Assembly (NCBI GenBank): GCA_029834535.1
Contig: JAQMWT010000168.1
Span: 1 to 64,000 of the forward strand
Source: Chrysophaeum taylorii
Taxonomy: Eukaryota; Sar; Pelagophyceae; Pelagomonadales; Pelagomonadaceae
Reading direction: 5' to 3'
DNA length: 64,000 nt
Shown here: positions 38,865 through 49,100 of the stretch, piece by piece
Position numbering within the stretch: the first letter of the stretch is position 1
How the letters are laid out: every line of letters starts with the position of its first letter
Translations under genes and position numbers: made by a program
The notes under the pieces: generated by a model
The model's database searches: none
Seen by the model: the letters and a program-made list of their open reading frames with translations, nothing else
What the model was told of the DNA's origin: nothing

Positions 38865-41843
38865 TCAAAAAAAACTTTCTTCTTCTCCTCCCTCGGTCGT
38901 CGGCGCGTGGACCTCCATGATATCGCTGTCCTCCTCGGACGCCGCGGGCCTACGGGGGGGTGGCTCACCCCCCGCGACGAGGGCGTCTTCGCTCCCCGGC
39001 GCCGCCGAGATGTCGGATGACGCCGACCTCGCCCGACGGCGTAAGGCGGCGGCGTTGATCAACTTCGTCGTCGAAAACGCGCCGTCGTCGTCCCCGTCTC
39101 GCCGAAGAAGAAGAAGAAAAAGACAAAGCGCGAGGACGCTCAACGCGAGGGCGCACCCCACGACCAGCAATGCGAGGTAAAGGGGCGAGAAGAACACTCC
39201 GTCTTTTTGCGGCCGCTTCTTGGAAGATGACAACGTTGTCCCTCGCGGCGTCGGCGCCGCGCTACTGTTTTCAGCCTCTTCGCTGCCGGGACCAGACGCG
39301 GCACCTGACCTACTCCTTTCCTCGATCGTCGTCGGACAGGTCGTCGGCGGAGTAGTCGGACGGAACTCGCTCGGCAGCAATGTCGGGGACGCCGGAACGA
39401 GCGTCCTTGCATCGGCTGTCGGTCGCAGCGGCTCGGCTGGACTGGCGATCGGGGCAACGGCGGTTGGGATCGAGGTTGTCGGGGGGACGGTGATTGGGGG
39501 CGACGTTTTCGGAGTGACTGTCGCCGGGCGGACAGTCGTCGGAGTGCCAGTAGTTGGGTGAGAGGATGTCGGGGCGACGGTGGTCGGGCGAGAGGATGTC
39601 GGGGCGACGGTGGTCGGGATCGAGGATGTCGGGGCGACAGTGGTTGGGATCGAGGTTGTCGGGGCGACAGTGGTTGGGATCGAGGTTGTCGGGGCGACAG
39701 TGGTTGGGATCGAGGTTGTCGGGGCATCAGTTGTTGGGTGAGATGTTGTTGGAGCGCTAGTGGTCGGGTGAGATGTTGTTGGAGCGCTAGTGGTCGGGTG
39801 AGCTGTTGTTGGAGCGCTAGTGGTCGGGTGAGATGTTGTTGGAGCGCTAGTGGTCGGGTGAGATGTTGTTGGAGCGCTAGTGGTCGGGTGAGATGTTGTT
39901 GGAGCGCTAGTGGTCGGGTGAGATGTTGTTGGAGCGCTAGTGGTCGGGTGAGAGGATGTCGGGGCGACAGTAGTTGGGTGAGATGTTGTCGGGGCGACAG
40001 TAGTTGGGTGAGAGGTTGTTGGAGCATTAGTCGTGGGAGAGCTAGTGCTCGGAGCATAAGTCGTTGGAGCGCTAGTTGTCGGGAGCAATGATGTCGGAGC
40101 GACGGTCGTTGGGACGACAGTCGTTGGGTGCGAGGTTGTTGGAGCAACGGTCGTCGGGTGGAGAGTTGTCGGGTAGAACGTCGGCTGGGCGGTAGGCCTG
40201 ACCGTCGCGGGGAGAAGGGTCGGACGGGGCGTTTGCGTCGGACGGGGCGTCGGCGTCGGTCGGGGCGTCGGCGTCGCGGGAGCGCGCGACGGCAGCGGAG
40301 TCGTCGGGGATGCCGTCGGCCTTCGGGTTGTCGGTCGGTGCGACGGAAGCGAGGTCGAGGGGTGATATGTCGGCGCCACAGAGGAAGGGCGCGGCCTAAA
40401 GGGCCGCAAAAGTCAGTCGACGAGAGAGTTACGCACGCACGACGGGCGAGGCGACGAGGGCGAGGGCGACGAGGGCGACGCAGTCGTGGGCTTTAGTGTC
40501 GTCGGATGTCGCGTGGGCGCGTCGGTTGATGGCGCATGCGAGGGGCGCGACGTCGTGGGGAAGGTCGTCGTTGGCCCGGGGGAAGTCGGCGCCGGGGTCG
40601 TAGGCTGGTAGGTCGGGGCATCGGTGGGCGCGTACGACGACGGCCTGGGAGTCGGAGAAGACGTAGGAACAGAAGTCGTCGGCGCGGCCGTCATGTTGTG
40701 GGTCGTCACATCACCTGGCTGGAGCACGACCGTCAAGAAGTCATCATCATCATCATCATCATCATCATCAAGGGCGTCGTCGACCACCGTCACAGAAACG
40801 AGAAACTCGGTGGCGTCGGTCGCGGCGAGGTTCAGGACGAGCGTGGAGCCCGGCGACATCGCCGCGTCCTCCCAGGAGGTCGTGAAGGGCGTGCTGTCGA
40901 CGAGGATCGAGTTGCTCGGGCGACCCCGAAACTGGTCAAAGGTAATCCAATAGACGAGGAGTCTCGAACCGTCGGTCGAAAGGCGTCGATGCTCGAAGTA
41001 ATACCAGCGGGCCTCGGTTTCGGTCTCGAGACGCATCCCGGCGTAAGAAGAGTTGAGGGTGCCGACATCGACGACTTGGAGGTCGACGCGACACCCGCTG
41101 CCGCACGCTATCGACTCCCCCGAACCGAAGTCGTAGATTTCGAAGGTCGCAATCCTCGAGTCGTCGATCCAACCGAGAAAATGTTTGCCAGCTACCAAAA
41201 ACTCGCCGGCATCGACGTCTCCTCGGCCGAGGGTCGTGTAGGGCGAGCAATACTCCAACCGCGTCTCGTCCTCGTCGACAAAGGCGACCGAGCCCCTCGA
41301 GCCGCCCTCGAGGCAAGAATCGTGAGAGAGTCCGAGGTTGTGACCGAGTTCGTGCACGTACAGCGGGTCGTAGTCGTTGCCGCGCGCGTTCAGCACCGTC
41401 CCCGCGCGGCCAACGCGAGACCACCCGGCCCACGACAAGTCGCGGCAGAACGGAATTACGACGGCGTTGTAGTCGTATTGACTCGCGTCAAAGCCATGCT
41501 CATCGAGCGCCGCCGCCTGGCCTAATCTCTCGTACGAATCGCTCGAACTTAGGACGGGAATATCGCCGCACGACGACGGATCGACGGTAATGCGCGACAC
41601 GGGCGCCACGGTCGTTTCGATCCCGAACTGGTTGTCGCTGCTCGCGACGAAGAACTCGTCGGCGACGGCCGCGACCTCTTCGAACCACGCCCCAAAATCC
41701 CCCCCGATGATTCCGTAGTCGAAGCACGAGCTGGCGTTCAGGCACACCGGAATCACCAAAACGCTCGCCACCCCCAACTGGCTCCTTCCAACCTCGCAGT
41801 AGAGGAGGACAAACCACCACCACCACCATGCTCCTCCTCTCAT
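38865..41843 (-). CDS. gametolysin-type (M11) metalloprotease with mucin-like stalk and membrane anchor
   Basis: The start is the ATG at 41843 and a signal peptide follows. The zinc site HELGHNLGLSHD (about 165-176) is HExxHxxGxxHD, as in gametolysins that digest algal cell-wall glycoproteins. C-terminal to the catalytic domain comes a Pro/Thr stalk. The first exon frame stops at 40413, but a 45-nt intron (40396-40440, donor GTGCGT, acceptor CCTTTAG) joins it in phase to a second open frame. That frame contains many SAPTTSHPTT repeats, a single transmembrane helix (LYLALLVVGCALALSVLALCLFLLLL) and an Arg-rich, acidic cytoplasmic tail. The product is about 976 residues. It is probably a cell-surface protease held out on an O-glycosylated stalk. 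Confidence 0.78.
39540..40140 (-). repeat. 30-bp coding repeats of the protease stalk
   Basis: Tandem 30-bp units encoding SAPTTSHPTT and variants (VAPTTSIPTT). Several consecutive units are identical at the DNA level, so copy number probably varies between strains. Confidence 0.9.
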
Positions 41844-41895
41844 AAGCTCTCGCCGTCGTTAACGGCGGCGAGTAGTGGTAAAAATATCTACAAAT

Positions 41896-42007
41896 CGCAT
41901 GAGTGTCATGTGTGTATGAAGTGAACGTGGCATGTGACCTAGTGTCAGGACAGGCGACGTGGCGCGTGCGTGGTGTGTCAGTGACGTGTCACTGGGACAG
42001 GCTGGTG
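41896..42007 (-). repeat. 3' LTR
   Basis: 112 bp, identical to the 5' LTR. It lies directly downstream of the RNase H region and 53 bp from the start of the metalloprotease gene. Confidence 0.85.
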
Positions 42008-42129
42008 CCTCCCCATCCAGCGAAGCGATCAGGTGCGAAGAGAGGGCTGCAGGAGGCACGTGAAAGGAGCGAAGCGCCGCGGAAGGGCGCGAAAAAGAAA
42101 GAACATGAGCAAGGTAGGACCTGCCCAGG

Positions 42130-43844
42130 AGTCTAGGAGAGGTCAGGGGTGACATGACCGGTGAGGAAGGCAGTATCGCGGTCGAAGAGGTCAGCGTCCT
42201 CGTTGGAAACGAAGACGCTGACGTAATTGAGCTTGGTCTTGACGTACTTGTAGGCACAGTCGTACATGTCAACTGCTCAAATGAGGGAATTGAGGACGAT
42301 ACGCAGATGGCGCAAGTTAGGCGACAGAAGACGGCGACGAACGATCTTCAGTGCCGGTTGGTTATCACACCAGACCGTGGTGCGAGGCGGCCGGACCCCT
42401 TCGAGGGTCTGGATCCCTTCGAGGGTCTGGATGAGGTGGCGCACGCCAGGAAGGCGACGGACAGTGTGAGACAGGGCTAAGATGGCAATCTCAGGCGTGC
42501 TGTGGCATGTCGCAGAGACGCGCTGACCGGAGACGCAGGCCCCCTGGAGGAGAACGGCACCACCGAGGCGCGAGAGGGCAGAGCCGTGCGCACCGCGAGC
42601 GAGCTCACAGCCAAGACTCTCGTCCGCATAAGCAGAGAGGTGGAAGGCGCCTCGGTAGGCAGCAGAAAACAGGATGCCAAGGTCTCGGTGAGCCGCGAGC
42701 CAGCGCAGGGCACGGTCGAGGGCCCGAGCGTGGCGCGCGGACCACACGTTGACGGCGGTGGCCAGGACGTGAACCGTGCGCCCGAAGGTGGGCAACGTCG
42801 CCCGCATGAACATGAGCAGACCAAGGGCCTCGCGTGGGTTGATGGCGAGCGCGGCACGGACGTCGCCGTTGTCGGCCGTCTTGTCGGGTACGTGGGGGTC
42901 GACGTTGAAGTTGAAGTCCCACGTCATGACAAAACGGTCGCTGAGCGCTGCGCGGACTTCAGCCACGGCGTCCGGTTGGCCCGCGAGCGTAATGTTGTCA
43001 ACAACGCTGATGAGTACCGTCGGCGGCCCAGTATCTTCATAGCGGTAGAAGAAGCAGGGGTGGTACGGCGATTCGAGGAAGCCAAGAAGGCCGAGGTACT
43101 CGACGAACGTCTCATACCACTGGCGGCCCGCATGGGCTGGTCGTAGACAGGCTTGAGCGTGAGCCACAGCGACCGAGCCGGGTCGTATCGTTGGTCTGGA
43201 GGAAGGTCGGCCATGTAGTCGCCGATGTGGCGAGGTGGGCGCATGTGGCGGCGCTCATGAGGCAGGAGTGGGTGAGAGTGGAGGTAGGCGCACCGTGCGT
43301 CCCCAGCGCAGGCGACATAGCCGTAGCGGGTGCAGACGGCCACGAAGACGAGCACGGCATGGTTGTCAGCGCATGGCGACGCGTACGAGGGTGAAACCGC
43401 AGTGACGGTACAAGGCGCATCGTCGTGGTCCTCCGGGACGGCGAGCGCATGCGCAGTCTCGGTCCGTTTGGCTTGATCCCCGTCGTAGGAGAAGCGAGCC
43501 TGCGTGCCATCGCGCTTGACGGCGAGGGCGGTAATGCAGCCGACGACAACGGCGTCATCAGAGACGTCGCGGGTGGCTACAACGCGGATGGCCTCGAATT
43601 GGAAGAAGGCGCCGTGTTCCGTGAGGACGGCCACCGTCCAGCCAGGCGCGTCCGGGCGGCCACGGGCCTCCCGAAGGGATCGGGGGCCGTCGGGTCGGGG
43701 GTCCGTAGTCGAAGACGAAGGTCGAGGGCGGCGTCTCGTGCCAAAGGGCAGGGTCCTGATCGTCGTCGAACAAGCCCGGTAGCGGGGCGTCCCGGCGATC
43801 AGCGCTGGCGTGGCCGAGCATCTGATGGGCGCAGACGTCGTCAA
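42130..43844 (-). pseudogene. copia reverse transcriptase-RNase H, broken
   Basis: A GAG-pre-integrase-like HQMLGHASADR (about 43810, other frame) leads almost directly into reverse transcriptase. Visible are KRDGTQARFSYDGDQ, GDARCAYLH (first catalytic Asp) and, after a frame change near 43140, WYETFVEYLGLLGF and SVVDNITLAG in the place of YVDD. RNase H follows (SAYADESLGCEL, TVWCDNQPALKIV). An in-frame TGA sits at about 42276 before the last RNase H segment. The frame change and stop make this copy defective. Confidence 0.75.
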
Positions 43845-45934
43845 GGCGGAGGCCCGGCATGAGGACCGGGTCGACCGGCCGTGCGCTCAGGTGCTGCAGG
43901 AGGCCCGGCATGAGGACCGGGTCGACCGGCCGTGCGCTCGGGTGCTGCAGCATTGCCGCCCCAACGGCATGGCACGACGTCACAGCAGCCATAGCGCCGG
44001 CCAAGACCACGGTCGCGACGAGGGAGGAGACGAAAGCCGAGCCATAGACAGCGCGCGGCGCGAGCCGGCGACCGGCAGCGGCGGCGGCGGCGGCGGCGGC
44101 TACGGCGGCGGCGGCGGGGGCCGCGGCGGTGACGGCCGCAGTGCCGGCCGCCGCCGGTTCGGTCCCCGTGCGGGGGCGGCGGGGGCCGCGGCGGTGACGG
44201 CCGCAGGGCCGGCCGTCGCCGGTTCGGTCCCCGTGCGCCGGGTGATGAGCACGTAGTCCTGTCCTCGCTTGATGAGGGGATGATCTTGCCGTCGCTCGTC
44301 TCGAGGCGAGGGCGCGACCCGCTGATGAAGCGCCCCCCGCTCTTGTCGAACTGGGCGACCGAGAAGAGCCGCGGGAGCGAGGGCGTAATGGCTGCAGCGA
44401 TGGTGACGTCGATGTGGCCGTCCGTAGTCTGGAGCGTGACGTTCTCGATGACGTGTCCACTGACAGCGTGGCTGTGGCGTCCACCGTCGAAGAAGCCGCC
44501 CGGGAGCCAGGACAGCCACGTCTTCGTGTAGGAGACCACCGTGCTGTACTCGGGCCGCGTGTGGTTGTCGCAGGCGGAGTCGACGAGCCATTCCTCGTAG
44601 TCGTCGGGTGGTGCCGCGCGGGCACGGGTTGCCCGCGCCGTGGTGCTGCACAGGGTCGGGAATGAGACAGTGCGGACGACGCATGCAAGGCCGGGGACGA
44701 GGAGGAGAGCGGGCAGCGCAACACGGCCGTCGAGGCAGAGACCGAGCAAAGCCCCGGCGGCTACGAAGAGCAACGTCAACATCAGGTGAAGGGTGCTGAG
44801 ATAGACCAACGGTGGCTCGATGCCGCGCGCCATAAAGGCGCGCGCGCCGATGGTGTAGCCGGTTCGACAGGCGTCAGTGGTGCGGCGGGCGGCCGCGGCA
44901 TCGGCCGGCGCAGGCTCAGGTGCCTGCGGGGCGTGGGGCGGTGTGGCCTGGCGGGCGGGGGACCAGTCCCGGGAGCGGAGAGCCCTCAACTTGCGGAGGT
45001 CGCGGATCGAGAGGACGTCGGGCTGCCAGCCGGGAGGCTTGAGCGCGCAGTTGTCGGTGGTGTGGGTGGGGTAGCGGCAGAATCCGCACGGCATACGGCT
45101 CGTGATGTCGGCAGGGCATATGCGGGCTGTGTGAAAGAGCCCGTAGCACTTGCTGCAGAACGGGACTGGGGTCCAGTCCGGACGGGAGTCGTAGTTGAGC
45201 CTGGTGCGGCCGGGCGGAGCAGCAGTTTGCGCGGCGGTCTGGCGGGCGCGTGCGCGAGAGTTGCCGGGCGGGGCAGCAGTTTGCGCGGCGGTCTGGCGGG
45301 CGCGTGCGCGAGAGTTGCCGCGGTTGATATCGGCGTTGCGGCAGTACAGGGTGAAGACCTGAATGAAGGTGTCGTACGATGTGCCGGTCCGGGCGGATTC
45401 AATCGCGAGAAGACGGTGGGCCTCCGCTAGGTCGTCCCCTCCTTTGGGACCCTTGAGGCCCTCGAGGAAGTAGAGCATGCGATCCGTGTCGGTGAAGGTG
45501 TCGCCCAGTGCCTCAAGGGCCGCGATGTTGCGTTCGAAGGCCGCGAGGTAAAGGTCGGGTGTGCCGAACGAGACGAAGGACAGATCGTGTAGATGCTGGC
45601 GGAGTTCGGTCTTGCTGTTGAAGGCGAAGCGCTGACGTAGGCGGTCCAAAGCGTCGGCACCAGTCTGGCAGCGGTCGACAATGCGCTGCGCCTCCGCCGC
45701 GGTGCCGCGGCGCAGGAGGCAGAGCAGGAACTGGTCGGCTTCGGGCGTCGGCGGTGGGAGCTGGATGGAGCCGGTGGTGTCAGCCAGGAACGGGGCGTAG
45801 TCCGCGACGTCCTGTTCGATATGGCGCAGGTGCGTCGCGTCCTCCACCGCATCATCCTCGGGGGTGAAAGTGCGGAGCCGGTTGACGATTTCCGGCAGGC
45901 GCTTCCGTGCGTCCTTGAGCTCGGTGGCCGACAT
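43841..45934 (-). CDS. copia gag-protease polyprotein
   Basis: The first ATG is at 45934 (MSATELKDARKRLPEIV). A helical gag region resembling UBN2/Retrotran-gag is followed by two perfect CX2CX4HX4C zinc knuckles, CSKCYGLFHTARIC and CGFCRYPTHTTDNC. A hydrophobic pair of segments (VYLSTLHLMLTLLFVAAGAL) is unusual for gag. The protease site is WLVDSACDNH, then LQTTDGHIDVTI. The frame ends in Gly/Ala/Pro-rich tandem repeats rather than an integrase. Basic tandem duplications lie inside (45199-45320, 44110-44240, 43850-43945). Confidence 0.8.
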   Translation of the reverse strand: MSATELKDARKRLPEIVNRLRTFTPEDDAVEDATHLRHIEQDVADYAPFLADTTGSIQLPPPTPEADQFLLCLLRRGTAAEAQRIVDRCQTGADALDRLRQRFAFNSKTELRQHLHDLSFVSFGTPDLYLAAFERNIAALEALGDTFTDTDRMLYFLEGLKGPKGGDDLAEAHRLLAIESARTGTSYDTFIQVFTLYCRNADINRGNSRARARQTAAQTAAPPGNSRARARQTAAQTAAPPGRTRLNYDSRPDWTPVPFCSKCYGLFHTARICPADITSRMPCGFCRYPTHTTDNCALKPPGWQPDVLSIRDLRKLRALRSRDWSPARQATPPHAPQAPEPAPADAAAARRTTDACRTGYTIGARAFMARGIEPPLVYLSTLHLMLTLLFVAAGALLGLCLDGRVALPALLLVPGLACVVRTVSFPTLCSTTARATRARAAPPDDYEEWLVDSACDNHTRPEYSTVVSYTKTWLSWLPGGFFDGGRHSHAVSGHVIENVTLQTTDGHIDVTIAAAITPSLPRLFSVAQFDKSGGRFISGSRPRLETSDGKIIPSSSEDRTTCSSPGARGPNRRRPALRPSPPRPPPPPHGDRTGGGRHCGRHRRGPRRRRRSRRRRRRRCRSPARAARCLWLGFRLLPRRDRGLGRRYGCCDVVPCRWGGNAAAPERTAGRPGPHAGPPAAPERTAGRPGPHAGPPP

Positions 45935-45993
45935 GACACTCGTGCGCAAGTGGTAGCGTCGTGCTAGAACACGAAGAGCATGGGCCTCATAAC

Positions 45994-46105
45994 CGCATGA
46001 GTGTCATGTGTGTATGAAGTGAACGTGGCATGTGACCTAGTGTCAGGACAGGCGACGTGGCGCGTGCGTGGTGTGTCAGTGACGTGTCACTGGGACAGGC
46101 TGGTG
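45994..46105 (-). repeat. 5' LTR (element reads on minus strand)
   Basis: 112 bp, identical base for base to the 3' LTR at 41896-42007, which implies a recent insertion. Confidence 0.85.
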
Positions 46106-46144
46106 CAAATATCTATCTATCTAGGGTGTTTTGTTGTCTATTAT

Positions 46145-49100
46145 CTAGTCGTTGAGTTGCGAGAGCATCGCCACGCCGCGCTGTATCCAGTGGGCTTCTG
46201 GCATGTGTGACGGCACTAGGATGTCGAGGATGAAGTTGGTCGAGTGACCCGTCGTCGCGAGCACCCCTCTCCTGTCCGCCGTCTTGTACACCGGACAGCT
46301 ATAGCTCGGGGGGTGGAGGATCTCGTCCTGCTTCTTTGGCTCGAAGAGCATCGTCGGAGCTTGGGTGAACAAGATCTTGGGATCGCTCTCGCTCAACGCC
46401 GACAAGTGCGCATCCCATCGCGCTCCCTCGAAGAAGAGACCCGAGCTGTAGACCCCCGTCTCCGGAGGCCGCGCGTACGTCGACTCGCGCGGCAGCATCT
46501 CGAATCGCAACCCGATCGCGTCGATAGGAATCGTCTCTCGTCGCGCAAAATTCTGCTTGCTCGCCGTCAAAAAGGCATGCGTGAAGAAAAAGGACGAGAT
46601 CCAGAAGACGACTGGCGGCTTGTCCTCGAGCCACGTCGCGAAGAACGCGAGCCGCGCGACGAGATCGTTTACGTACCCCGCGAGCGGCTTGAACGACGGG
46701 TAAGATTTGGTCTTCCACATCGCTGGGATCGTGCCGAGGACGAGACTCTCCCCAAGCTTCTCGAGCTCCCCGCTCATCACGACCTCACCCTTGACGGCTT
46801 TGAGGATATTCGAGAGCGAACCCTCGACGAGCCTCGTCAGGTTGTTGAACTTTCCGAGCTCCTGGCACAGCACCGTGTTCATCGACTCGTCCCACCGCAC
46901 GGGGTACCGGACCTGCGCCCCCTCGAGGTCGAATTCCTCGGAGGGCAATTTGTTGAGCACTTCGGTCGCCGTCGACGTGATCGTCTCGTCGCCGCTCGGA
47001 CCGCCGCCGGCCGAACTACTGCTACTGCTAGAGGAGGTGCCGCCCCCCTCGGTCAGCAGAATCGTCGTCAGGAGCGCGGTTGTCTCCTGCGTGTCTTTGG
47101 TGATGTTGGCGTTCGCGTGAAATCCGAAGATCTCGGGGTCGGCGACGAGCGGAAGCGCGTCGACAACGCCCATCCAGTCGTCGCGAGTTTTGGCGTCCGA
47201 AGCGATCGAGTAGATTCCCGACGGCGACAGGCTGTAGTTGTCGACCGTGACGACGGCCTGGTTGAAGAAGCGATCGAGGATCGAGTTGAGCGTGCGTCGA
47301 TCCTTGGCGTCGGTCACGCGGCCGCCGTAGTTGCACTCGCCGATACAGTACTTGAGCGCCTTGAAAGGAACCGTTTCGTTCTCGTCGAGAAACATCCGAA
47401 GCTGCTGCATCGAAATCTCGAGGTCGGACGCGTTGAAGCCGTAGGGAATGTTCCAGCCCAGCGGCCCGAAGATTCGTCTCTCCTGAAGCAGCGCGTGGAA
47501 CAAGCACAGCGAATATAGGAGCTTGCGAAAGGAGTCGCCCTTGGTGCACGACTCGAGGAACCCCTCGTCGGAAACGGGCGGCGTCGAGTAGCTGCCGGTC
47601 AGGTTCGCCCGAAGACCCTTGGGCGGCTCGATCGTCATTTTTACGCCGTTCTGCAGGATCGAGACGGGGAAGACGGGCGAGGGATAGGTGGTACACCAGA
47701 GCCGGAAGCTTTCGTGGACAAACGACGCCGCGTCGCCGGAAAGCGCGCCGCAAATCTGCTCGAGGCGGCTCATGAAGGACGGCGCGAGATGACAGTTTTG
47801 GAGAACAACCTGCGGCGTCAAAATCACGCGACGACGTCGAAATCGTCGAAATCGCGCGCGACGACGTACCCATGAACCTTTCTTGCAGGCCGATTCAATC
47901 AAGCGCTCGGCGACGGGGCCCTGGCCCTGGCCGAGCGACATGGGCGCGACCTCGCGGTCGAGCGCGGCCGCGGCCTGCAACACGGCACCCATCGGGTCGC
48001 TCCCGGGAGACAGCACGAAGACGAGCGGCGTCGTGCACGCGGATTCTTTGAAACACGCCCGGAGGTCGAAGGGCGGCGGCCGGACGAACTTTTCGCCCAT
48101 GATTTCGATGACGAACTTCTGGACGCCGAGCGAAACTTTGTCCGGACGGATGCATCGCAGCACGCAGAGCCGCTGGAGTCCCCGCAGCTTGGCGTTCCAC
48201 TCGCCGGGAAGCGGCGATTCGTGGGGCGTCGCGCTGTCGTACATTTTCTTGAAAGCAACCTTGTGCATGCCGAACTCTTCTCGAAGCCCGTTGAACGCGG
48301 GCAAGTCGGACAACAGGCAAAGCTCGTTCCAGCACTTGGTTTCGAGCCATCCCGGGCACGGGTTTGGATGCGGATTGTCGAGGCTTACGCCGCCCGCGAG
48401 AAAGAAGCGCCACTCTTGCGCATCGAAGCGGCTGCTGCTGTCTTCGCCCGCGCTATCGTTCTTTTTACTATTTTTGTTGGCGAGAATGCGTACCGTCAAC
48501 AGAAACGAAAACAACAACTTGTCTTTTTCGAGCAACGACCGGCACACGTTCTGGTAGAGCGAGAACTGGAAGTGGTGCCCGAGGCTCTCGAGCCGCGCGG
48601 GAACGTCGGCGCCGCCGCCCTTTTTGTTGTTGTTGTTGTTGTCCGAATTTTGAATGGACCTCGTGAAGAGCGTCGTGAACCACGGCAAGCTGTAGCTGTA
48701 CGTCGGCTCGACGTTGTAGAGCGAGCTGATGCAAAAGAAGAGAACCTGCGCGTCAAACGCGCCCGGCTTGTACGCGGCGCGCGCCTCGTCAATTTCCTTT
48801 TCGGTTTGCGCCGACGCCTGCATTTTCGCTTTGATGTCGTCGCTCACGACCTTGGACTGATTGAGCGTGTTGATGGCGGATTCGTCCTCGAGAATGTTGC
48901 CCTCGCCGCCGAGAATTTGGAGGATTTGATCCTCGATCTCCTTAAGTTTGCGGTTGTTCTCCGCGCCCTCGAGTACCAGCGCCTCCTTCTTCGCCTGCAG
49001 GTCCGCGCGCTCCTCGGCGACGAGGACCCCGAGCAACTGGTCCTCGAGCCCTTGCGGCGTGATGCCGAAGTTCAACAGCGACACTTTGACCGACGTCTCC

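Larger units (their letters stand above)
41896..46105 (-). mobile_element. Ty1/copia-type LTR retrotransposon, integrase-deficient
   Basis: Identical 112-bp direct repeats (41896-42007 and 45994-46105) flank a 4,210-bp element. CAAAT is duplicated immediately outside (41891-41895, 46106-46110). Coding order on the minus strand is gag, zinc knuckles, protease, GAG-pre-integrase motif, reverse transcriptase and RNase H, the copia order, but the integrase core is missing. The LTRs do not have canonical TG...CA ends. Confidence 0.85.

Noticed and set aside
39540-40140. Regular 30-bp repeats as a possible CRISPR array
   Set aside because: The repeats are contiguous without unique spacers and translate in frame to SAPTTSHPTT units of the protease stalk in a eukaryotic gene.
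40413-41843. Metalloprotease as a complete 476-residue gene ending at its own stop
   Set aside because: The stop lies inside a well-formed 45-nt intron, and the Pro/Thr stalk resumes in phase immediately after it.
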